Source of the DNA: a bacterium
GTDB taxonomy: Bacteria > Electryoneota > RPQS01
Assembly (NCBI GenBank): GCA_018814465.1
Contig: JAHIZR010000510.1
Location: forward strand, 1-5,328
Direction: 5' to 3'
DNA: 5,328 nucleotides
Under the pieces are notes generated by a model. The model searched no databases, had not been told where the DNA came from, and worked only from the letters and a program-made list of their open reading frames with translations. The first letter of the stretch is position 1. Each line of letters begins with the position of its first letter. Both the position numbers and the translations under genes were made by a program. This document shows positions 1-5,328 of this stretch, in pieces.

Positions 1-213
1 ACCCTCTCCTTCGACCTGATTCATTCTTGTATGGTGAAACTGAAAGTGTTCGATGTGATCGGGCGGCAGGTGGCTACATTAATAGATAAGAATATGACCG
101 CCGGTTCGCATCAAGTAATGTTCGATGGGGCAGGCTTGACCTCGGGGATTTACTTTGCGCGGATGACGGCAGGAAGCAAGACAATAAGCCAAAAGATGAT
201 GCTGATTCGGTAG
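1..213 (+). CDS. C-terminal end of a secreted protein with a type IX (Por) sorting-tail-like domain, 5' partial
   Basis: The frame is open from base 1, so this is the last 70 residues of a longer protein whose start lies outside the window; the ATG at 31 is internal, because in-frame residues before it (TLSFDL) already match the start of the domain. The visible part reads as the short beta-sandwich seen at the C-terminus of type IX secretion cargo: a first strand TLSFDL, then LKVFDVIGRQVATL, a turn with AGSHQVMFDG, then GLTSGIYFARM and a basic ending KMMLIR. In known members this tail directs export across the outer membrane and is removed or anchored at the surface. What the rest of the protein does cannot be told. 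A terminator follows 40 bases after the stop, so the gene ends its own transcription unit and is probably unrelated to the pump operon. Similar tails also occur in FCB-group candidate phyla where the secretion machinery is less well proven. Confidence 0.82.
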   Translation, partial: TLSFDLIHSCMVKLKVFDVIGRQVATLIDKNMTAGSHQVMFDGAGLTSGIYFARMTAGSKTISQKMMLIR

Positions 214-253
214 CCTACTTACCCGATTTCGCCTCTCCAAACTCAATACTAAT

Positions 254-280
254 GACCACGACCTCGTGGTCTTTTTCTTT
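254..280 (+). terminator. Rho-independent terminator after the sorting-tail gene
   Basis: A perfect 7-bp stem, GACCACG (254-260) and CGTGGTC (265-271), closes a 4-base loop ACCT and runs straight into TTTTTCTTT (272-280). The loop's outer A and T could add an eighth pair. Stem strength, the tight loop and the immediate T tract are the classic intrinsic terminator layout on the plus strand. It separates the upstream gene from the efflux operon. Confidence 0.85.
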
Positions 281-334
281 ATATACAATATCTTAATGGC
301 AGCATTATCCCGAAAACAATTTTGTTCTATCCTC

Positions 335-363
335 TTGACTTTTCCTTCATTTCAATATATTTT
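335..363 (+). promoter_or_regulatory. Candidate sigma70-type promoter of the efflux operon
   Basis: TTGACT (335-340) matches the -35 consensus in five of six positions. After a 17-base spacer comes TATTTT (358-363), a four-of-six match to the -10 box. An alternative -10, TATATT at 356-361, has a better match but a 15-base spacer. Transcription would begin near 370, leaving a leader of about 40 bases before the MarR start. The region is AT-rich and lies between a terminator and the first gene, where a promoter is expected. The start site itself is inferred. Confidence 0.5.
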
Positions 364-376
364 ACATGCGTAATAT
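359..376 (+). promoter_or_regulatory. Candidate MarR-type operator (imperfect inverted repeat over the -10 box)
   Basis: The 18-base site AT-T-TTAC-ATGC-GTAA-T-AT has two 7-base arms that are inverted copies except at one position (361 against 374), around a 4-base centre. It overlaps the proposed -10 box and the likely transcription start. MarR-family dimers typically bind palindromes of this size, usually in the promoter of their own gene, so binding here would block RNA polymerase. The symmetry is seen in the sequence; that the adjacent regulator binds it is inference, and short AT-rich palindromes also arise by chance. Confidence 0.42.
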
Positions 377-412
377 CGTAATGAGTAATATTCACATATA
401 TACGGAGTAGCT

Positions 413-922
413 ATGGGTTTTGATGAGCTCCAAATTGATCTTAACAACCGCGATCACCTGAACCTCGCCCTGCCGAAACTGCTGGTGGCCACGGGCGAAA
501 TCTATGAAAAAGCCGGAGACATACTCGTCTTCGGCGCCTACAACCTGACCACTTTCAAGTATATCGTCCTGCACACACTGATGGAACACGCGAGTCAACC
601 TTCCATGACCGAGCTGAAAAATATGATTATGCGCAGCCCCTCGAACATGACGCAGGTCGTGGACAGTCTGGCGAAGGATGGTCTCGTCGAGCGCATTCCC
701 TCCCCCACCGATCGCCGCATCAACCTGATCCGCGTGACGGAGCAGGGCCGCAAGCTGATGGACGAGGTTGAGGATTACTTCGTGACCCGGATGCGCAACT
801 ATCTCGCCGAATTCACCGATGAAGAGCTGCGCGTTACCGTCCAGTTGCTGCTGCGCATGATGAAAGGGGCGGTCCGCGAACTGGGACTTACCAATGCTTG
901 TCTGCCGGAGGTCAAATCATGA
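413..922 (+). CDS. MarR-family winged-helix transcriptional regulator, probable autorepressor of the pump operon
   Basis: This 169-residue protein has the size and layout of MarR-family dimeric repressors: an N-terminal helical part used for dimerisation, a winged helix-turn-helix at roughly residues 48-112, and C-terminal helices that complete the dimer interface. The likely recognition helix is around residues 75-88 (SPSNMTQVVDSLAKDG), followed by GLVER and a wing carrying the family signature D100-R101-R102 and the ending RVTEQG. Such proteins usually repress a neighbouring efflux or stress gene and let go when a small aromatic or lipophilic compound, or an oxidant, reaches them. There is no cysteine in the DNA-binding half; the only Cys is near the C-terminus (NACLPE), so ligand rather than thiol sensing is more likely. 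The start is set by GGAG at 404-407, five bases upstream of the ATG. The stop overlaps the next start by ATGA, placing the regulator as first gene of the efflux operon. Repression of this operon is inferred from position. Confidence 0.92.
   Translation: MGFDELQIDLNNRDHLNLALPKLLVATGEIYEKAGDILVFGAYNLTTFKYIVLHTLMEHASQPSMTELKNMIMRSPSNMTQVVDSLAKDGLVERIPSPTDRRINLIRVTEQGRKLMDEVEDYFVTRMRNYLAEFTDEELRVTVQLLLRMMKGAVRELGLTNACLPEVKS
907..911 (+). promoter_or_regulatory. Shine-Dalgarno site that fixes the start of the outer membrane factor
   Basis: GGAGG lies seven bases before the ATG at 919. It supports that ATG over the in-frame TTG at 898, which lies upstream of the site itself and would add MSAGGQI in front of the signal peptide. 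It sits within the last codons of the regulator gene. Confidence 0.8.
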
Positions 923-2250
923 TACGAAGCATTCTGCTGTCAGCTTTCTTACTGCCGTCCTTGGTCTTAGCCATGACCGCGCGGGAAATTGCCGACAGCT
1001 ACTCGCGCTATGCTGTTGATCACAACTCCTATTTGCGCGCGCAGCGCCGCGAAATCGATTTGGCGCGCACCGAACGCCGCTCCGCTTTGGGCGCGTTTAT
1101 GCCTGTGGTCGATCTGAACAGCCGGCACTCCTGGGCGGATGGCGGTCGCGATATTGAATTCGATGTCAACGAGTTTCTTCCCTCCGAAGTGCTCCCCGTC
1201 GATCTGCCGCCGACCGTTATTCCCTTCCTGCGCACGAAAGAACAGGAAACCAAACTGCAGGTCACGCAACCGCTCTTCACCGGCGGCGGTCTCTTTTACA
1301 GCTATCGCGCCACCCGGCAGGCGGAACAGGCTTCCGTCGCGGGCTATGAAACCGCAATGGCGGAGCTGACTTTGCGCGTCCGCCAGACCTACTACCAATA
1401 TTTGCAGGCCCGCGAACTGCTGGACATCGAGCAGCATCAATACAAACTCGCCGAAGAACAGCTTCGCGTCACACGGGCGCTCTATGAAGTGGGCAAGCTC
1501 GCCGTGAGTGAACTGCGCCGCGCCGAAGCCGGACTCTTCGCCGCTGAAGCCCGGCGAATCAGCGCCGAAACGCAAATGACTACAACCAAGCAAGCTGTCA
1601 ATCTGCTCTTGGGACGCGACCTCACCGACGACATTATGCTCCCCGGCGAGAACAGCGACAGCCTCGAAGTGACACTATCCGATGTCGATCCTCTCTCACT
1701 GCGCCCCGAGATGACGCAACTGAATTATTCGATCAACACCCTGAAAGAACAAAAACGCGCCGTGCGTTCCGGCTATCTGCCCATGATCAGCGCCGCCTTC
1801 GAGTATGGCTATCAGGGCGAGAAATACGATTTCAATGAAGATGCCGATTACTACATGCTCTCCGGCGTGCTGAGTTGGAACCTCTTCGAAGGTTTCCGCA
1901 CCAATCTGAAACGGCAGAAAGTGGAGCTCGCCCGGCGGCAGCTTGAAGATCGCCGCGACTTCCTCGAAAAAGAGATTCAGCGGCAAGTGGATACCGCCGC
2001 CTTAACATTGAAGAGCAAACAAGCCGAACAGAAAGCAGCCTCCCAAGCCAAGCTCGCTGCCGCAGAAAGTCACCGGCTGGCTGAAATCCGTTATCGCGAA
2101 GGCATGAGCAGCCAACTCGAATTGACCGACGCCCGCACCGCGCTGGCCTCCGCTTCCGCGCAGGAAGTCCTCGCGCGCTACGGCTGTCTGATCGCCCTCG
2201 CCTCCTATGAACACAGTCTGGGTTTATCCCTGAAGGATATTGAACAATGA
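919..2250 (+). CDS. TolC-like outer membrane efflux protein (OEP family)
   Basis: This 443-residue protein is the outer membrane channel of a tripartite pump; family members form trimers with a beta-barrel in the outer membrane and a long alpha-helical tunnel in the periplasm. It begins with a signal peptide (MIRSILLSAFLLPSLVLA, likely cut after A18) with no lipobox cysteine, so it is TolC-like rather than lipidated like OprM. Two OEP repeats are visible. Each has a beta-strand segment followed by long Ala/Glu/Gln/Arg-rich helices: LQVTQPLFTGGG at about 113-124 and SGVLSWNLFEGFR at about 315-327. Further matches are the Tyr-rich RVRQTYYQYLQARELL segment, the LRRAEAGLFAAEAR helix, and the C-terminal ALASYEHSLGLSL ending. 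Length is normal for the family. The start at 919 is chosen for its signal peptide and the GGAGG site. It overlaps the regulator stop and the adaptor start by four bases each, so it should be co-translated with both. Confidence 0.93.
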   Translation: MIRSILLSAFLLPSLVLAMTAREIADSYSRYAVDHNSYLRAQRREIDLARTERRSALGAFMPVVDLNSRHSWADGGRDIEFDVNEFLPSEVLPVDLPPTVIPFLRTKEQETKLQVTQPLFTGGGLFYSYRATRQAEQASVAGYETAMAELTLRVRQTYYQYLQARELLDIEQHQYKLAEEQLRVTRALYEVGKLAVSELRRAEAGLFAAEARRISAETQMTTTKQAVNLLLGRDLTDDIMLPGENSDSLEVTLSDVDPLSLRPEMTQLNYSINTLKEQKRAVRSGYLPMISAAFEYGYQGEKYDFNEDADYYMLSGVLSWNLFEGFRTNLKRQKVELARRQLEDRRDFLEKEIQRQVDTAALTLKSKQAEQKAASQAKLAAAESHRLAEIRYREGMSSQLELTDARTALASASAQEVLARYGCLIALASYEHSLGLSLKDIEQ

Positions 2251-3284
2251 ATTTGAAACACATACTCCTGATCCTGATCGCCGCTTCTCTGCTGATAACT
2301 GCCGGCTGCAAACAAACTCCGGCACAAGTCAACGAGGCTCCGGTCTATAAAGTTCGCGTGATGGAAGTCAAAGCCATGCCGCGCGCGGAACTCTATTCGG
2401 TCAGCGGCCGCGTCATGCACTCGGATGAAACCTTCGCTTCCTTTAAGACAGGCGGCATCTTGCAGAAGCTGTTAGTTGATGAAGGAGATTCCTTCACGAA
2501 AGGCCAACTGCTTGCCATGCTCGATACAACAGAAATCGCCGCCATTGCCCGCACCGCGCTTGGATATCGCGACAAGCTGGAGCGCGATCACGCGCGCATC
2601 GAGAAGCTCTATGAGGAAAAAGTCGTCAGTCTTGAGCAGCTGCAGGATATCACGACCGCTCTGAATACCGCGCGCGCCGACGCCCAGCGCGCGGAATTCA
2701 ACCTACAGCGTTCCATGATTCGCGCCCCCTTCGACGGAATCGTTGCAATGCGCATGAAGAATGAAGGCGAAATGGTGGACTCCGGACATCCCGTCTTTCG
2801 ACTCGTCGAGATCAATAATCGTCTCATCGCGAAAGTCACCGTCCCCGCTCGCTTCGTTAATTCACTCTCGATTGGAGACAGCGTGAAGCTTGCTTTCGAC
2901 GAAGCTGGCATCGAAAAGACCGGCGCAATCAGCGAGTTGGGCGCAGTCGCGCTCCCCGGCACCGGTCATTATGAGGTGGAGATCTCCTTTGCTGTCGATC
3001 CGCAGCTGCGCGAAGGCATGGCCGTCCGAGCTTTCATTCCCGGTCCCGAACAGTCCGCCATCGCTTTGCCAACATCTGCGCTCGTAACGGGTGATAAAGA
3101 CCGCGGCCGTATCTACCTTGCGGTTGATTCTCTCGCCCAATTGGTTCCGGTCGAATTCATCGGATTCGAGGATGATTCGGTTTTGATTAAAGCGACGCTT
3201 CCCTCGGGCAGCAAAGTGGTAACCGAAGGAGCGGGATTTCTGCGTGACGGCGCGCGCCTTCAAATCGTGGAGCGGGATTTATGA
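2247..3284 (+). CDS. RND efflux periplasmic adaptor (AcrA/HlyD-like membrane fusion lipoprotein)
   Basis: This 345-residue protein bridges the inner membrane permease and the outer membrane channel. It starts with a lipoprotein signal peptide ending in TAGC, so Cys21 is the predicted lipidated residue that anchors it to a membrane on the periplasmic side. The order of domains is the usual one: first half of the lipoyl domain (about 67-92, with KTGGILQKLLVDEGDSFTKG), a helical hairpin (about 93-155), second half of the lipoyl domain (about 159-188, starting RAPFDGIV), a beta-barrel (about 190-260), and a membrane-proximal domain to the end. The hairpin carries the R-x3-L-x6-S motif as R117, L121 and S128, the signature at the tip that docks on a TolC-type channel. 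Its start is preceded by AAGGA (2233-2237), nine bases upstream, and overlaps the OMF stop as ATGA. The substrate is not evident; there are no Met- or His-rich stretches such as those of metal-exporting adaptors. Confidence 0.94.
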   Translation: MNLKHILLILIAASLLITAGCKQTPAQVNEAPVYKVRVMEVKAMPRAELYSVSGRVMHSDETFASFKTGGILQKLLVDEGDSFTKGQLLAMLDTTEIAAIARTALGYRDKLERDHARIEKLYEEKVVSLEQLQDITTALNTARADAQRAEFNLQRSMIRAPFDGIVAMRMKNEGEMVDSGHPVFRLVEINNRLIAKVTVPARFVNSLSIGDSVKLAFDEAGIEKTGAISELGAVALPGTGHYEVEISFAVDPQLREGMAVRAFIPGPEQSAIALPTSALVTGDKDRGRIYLAVDSLAQLVPVEFIGFEDDSVLIKATLPSGSKVVTEGAGFLRDGARLQIVERDL

Positions 3285-5328
3285 AACTGACTGATCTTTC
3301 GCTTCGCAACTATCAATTCACGATTGTTGCGATTGTCCTGCTCCTGATTTACGGTATCACAGGCTACCTGTCCATGCCGCGCAGCGAAGACCCCTTCATC
3401 AAACCTCCGGCGATCTCGGTCTTTGTCATTGTTCCCGGAGCCACTCCCGAAGACATCGAAACGCAGATCCTCGATCCGCTCGATCAACTGATGCGTGGAA
3501 TCGAGGACGTCAGGCACACCGACGGCACCACCCGTCCCGGAACGGCCTCCCTCTCCATCCAATTCGAATACGGCTCTGATCAGGATGAAATGCTGAACAA
3601 AGTCGAGGAACAGGTCGCGATCGCCCGCCGCGATTTCCCCGAAGGCGTCGTGCGTGTCGAAGTCATCGCCTGGTCCACCTTCGAAGTCCGCATGATGCAG
3701 GTTGCTCTGGTCAGCGAAACGCGCAGCATGCACGAGCTCAGGCAATGGTCCGACGAACTGGAACAGCGGCTCGACGGAATCAGCGGCCTGCGCGGACTGC
3801 GAACGTTCGGTTTGCAGGAGGAAGAAGTGCGCGTCGCCGTTAATCCCGAGCGGCTGGCCGAATCGAACATTCCTTTAGTACAAGTCATCGGCGCCATTGA
3901 AACCGCGGGTGTCAGTATCCCCGGCGGCGCAGTGGATATCGGCGAACGCCGTTTCAATGTACTCACTTCCGGCGATTTCGAATCCGTCGACCAGATTCGT
4001 AAAGTTGTGGTCGCGGGAACGCCTGCGTCCCCGGTTTACCTGAGCGATGTGGCGGATGTGAACTACTCCTATGAAGACCGCACCTATCTGACTCGCACGA
4101 ACGGCAAACGCTGCGTCTTGATAACGGGACAGCAGAAAGAGAATACCAACGTCACGATTCTCATGGCAGCCGTGCGCGCGGAAGTCGCGGAGTTCGCCAA
4201 GACGCTGCCGCCTGACGTCGAGCTGATTTGGGTCTTTGATCAGTCCGAGCATGTCTCGCATCGTTTGAGCAATTTCTTTCGCAATCTATTTCAGGGAATC
4301 ATGCTGGTCGGAATCGTGGTGTTATTAGTGCTGGGCTTTCGCTCCGCTTCGATTGTCATGCTCACTATCCCGCTGTCGTTTATTATCGCTATGGGTTGGA
4401 TTTCATCTTTAGGCTATGCCATCCAGCAGATGACCATCGCCGCCATGGTGCTTGCGCTCGGACTGCTGGTTGACAACAGCATCGTGATCACGGAAAACAT
4501 CAATTCATTTCTTGTGCAGGGCTGCAGCCGCTTCGAGGCCGCCCGAAAGGGAGCCATGCAAGTCGGCTGGGCGGTGGTCTCAGCGACAGCCACTACCATT
4601 CTTGCTTTCGTGCCGATTGCCATGATGGAAGCGGAGTCGGGACAGTTCATCCGCTCGATGCCGATCAGTGTCATGCTGATTCTGTTCGCTTCACTGATTG
4701 TTGCGCTCACTTTTTCACCGCTGCTCGCGTCGCGAATTCTGAAGCCCATTCGCTCTGAACAGCAGCCGCGCACCGTCAAGCTGCTCGGTAAAATTATTCA
4801 AGGTCCCTATCAGCGACTGCTGCATTGGGTTTTAGGGCATCGCTGGAAGACGATTGCCTTGACAGTTTTGACTCTCTTCATTGCACTCGCACTTTTCCCC
4901 ATCGTCGGTGTGTCCTTCTTCCCCAAAGCGGATAAGCCGATCTTCATCGTGGACATCATTCTGCCCAAAGGCAGTTCGCTGGATGCCACCAATCGCGCTC
5001 TGACATGGGCGGAGGCTATTCTGCTGCAGGAAGAGGATATCGTCACTCTATCGGCTAATCTCGGGCGCGGTCAGCCATCGATCTACTATAATCTCGGTCA
5101 GGCGCTCGAATCTTCCAACTATGCGCAGCTGCTGGCGCAAACCAAACCGGAAATCGTCGCCGGTAAACTTCAGCCGATCTTGGAGCGGCTGCGGGAGCGG
5201 TTCGCTCAGTATCCCGGCGCGCGTATCGAAGTGCGCGAACTCGAGCAGGGCCCCGGTAGTATTGCGCCGATTGTGGTGCGCGTGCATGGACAGGATATGG
5301 CTGTTCTGGAGCGGCTCACCGGAGAGAT
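3281..5328 (+). CDS. RND-superfamily efflux permease (AcrB-like), 3' partial
   Basis: The reading frame is open from the ATG at 3281 to the window edge, giving about 682 residues of a protein normally 1,000-1,060 long; the last third is missing. RND permeases work as inner membrane trimers that use proton influx to push substrates from periplasm or membrane into the outer membrane channel. Visible parts in order: TM1 (about 13-30), the MPRSEDPF motif (32-39), the first porter domain with VPGATPEDIE and GVSIPGG, TM2 (about 336-357), TM3-TM4 with the proton-relay motif GLLVDNSIVITEN (D398, N399), TM5-TM6 (about 430-485), TM7 (about 524-543) followed by SFFPKADKP, and the start of the second porter half. 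The D398-N399 pair replaces the double Asp of AcrB. The pattern fits the hydrophobe/amphiphile (HAE-type) group more than heavy-metal CusA/CzcA pumps, but the substrate is unknown. The start has GGAG at 3269-3272 and overlaps the adaptor stop as ATGA. Confidence 0.93.
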   Translation, partial: MKLTDLSLRNYQFTIVAIVLLLIYGITGYLSMPRSEDPFIKPPAISVFVIVPGATPEDIETQILDPLDQLMRGIEDVRHTDGTTRPGTASLSIQFEYGSDQDEMLNKVEEQVAIARRDFPEGVVRVEVIAWSTFEVRMMQVALVSETRSMHELRQWSDELEQRLDGISGLRGLRTFGLQEEEVRVAVNPERLAESNIPLVQVIGAIETAGVSIPGGAVDIGERRFNVLTSGDFESVDQIRKVVVAGTPASPVYLSDVADVNYSYEDRTYLTRTNGKRCVLITGQQKENTNVTILMAAVRAEVAEFAKTLPPDVELIWVFDQSEHVSHRLSNFFRNLFQGIMLVGIVVLLVLGFRSASIVMLTIPLSFIIAMGWISSLGYAIQQMTIAAMVLALGLLVDNSIVITENINSFLVQGCSRFEAARKGAMQVGWAVVSATATTILAFVPIAMMEAESGQFIRSMPISVMLILFASLIVALTFSPLLASRILKPIRSEQQPRTVKLLGKIIQGPYQRLLHWVLGHRWKTIALTVLTLFIALALFPIVGVSFFPKADKPIFIVDIILPKGSSLDATNRALTWAEAILLQEEDIVTLSANLGRGQPSIYYNLGQALESSNYAQLLAQTKPEIVAGKLQPILERLRERFAQYPGARIEVRELEQGPGSIAPIVVRVHGQDMAVLERLTGE

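Noticed and set aside
31..213. A free-standing 60-residue small protein starting at the ATG at 31
   Set aside because: The frame is open back to base 1 and the residues before the ATG continue the sorting-tail domain, so this is the end of a longer gene.
372..392. AATAT and ATATT inverted repeat with an 11-base spacer as a second operator
   Set aside because: The arms are short, pure A/T and in an AT-rich leader, so chance is a sufficient explanation; the TTAC/GTAA dyad is the better candidate.
898..918. In-frame TTG at 898 as an alternative start of the outer membrane factor
   Set aside because: It would add seven residues in front of a clean signal peptide and lies upstream of the GGAGG site; the ATG at 919 is spaced correctly from that site and gives the ATGA overlap seen at the other junctions.
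967..1593. Long minus-strand open frame (208 codons) opposite the outer membrane factor
   Set aside because: It lies wholly inside a well-supported plus-strand gene, has no recognisable domain, and GC-rich coding sequence often leaves such antisense frames open.
1832..2332. Minus-strand open frame spanning the OMF/adaptor junction
   Set aside because: Its translation is Arg/Cys/Ser-rich without domain signs, and it crosses two confident plus-strand genes.
3260..3745. Minus-strand open frame over the start of the permease
   Set aside because: It is antisense to a conserved RND N-terminus and its Asp/Gly/Arg-rich composition is typical of a shadow frame.

Overview
The window holds the tail of one secreted-protein gene followed by a four-gene, plus-strand drug-efflux type operon that runs off the right edge. 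I see no mobile element, RNA gene, CRISPR array or minus-strand gene; minus-strand open frames are shadows of the plus-strand genes.

Likely organism: a Gram-negative (double-membrane) bacterium. The tail at 1-213 resembles a type IX secretion (Por secretion tail) C-terminal sorting domain, which points to the Fibrobacteres-Chlorobi-Bacteroidetes superphylum or a neighbouring candidate phylum. The clear Shine-Dalgarno sequences ahead of the operon genes and the GC-rich coding style fit a non-Bacteroidota member of that group better than a typical Bacteroidota. This placement is inference; no marker gene is present.

Layout: 1-213 is the 3' end of the sorting-domain gene. A rho-independent terminator at 254-280 closes that unit. 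The AT-rich gap 281-412 holds a sigma70-like promoter (335-363) and an imperfect inverted repeat (359-376) lying on its -10 box, a plausible operator. Then come a MarR-family regulator (413-922), a TolC-like outer membrane factor (919-2250), a lipoprotein AcrA-type periplasmic adaptor (2247-3284) and an AcrB-type RND permease (3281 to the window end, about 682 residues seen).

How they work together: the permease, adaptor and outer membrane channel would form a tripartite pump spanning both membranes. All three gene junctions are 4-base ATGA start/stop overlaps, so the four proteins are probably made from one mRNA with translational coupling. The MarR protein, as first gene, probably represses its own operon through the site on the promoter and releases it on binding a ligand. 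The substrate cannot be read from the sequence. The architecture is a known type; the points worth a second look are the candidate operator, the Asp-Asn pair in the permease proton relay, and the exact TolC-docking motif in the adaptor.
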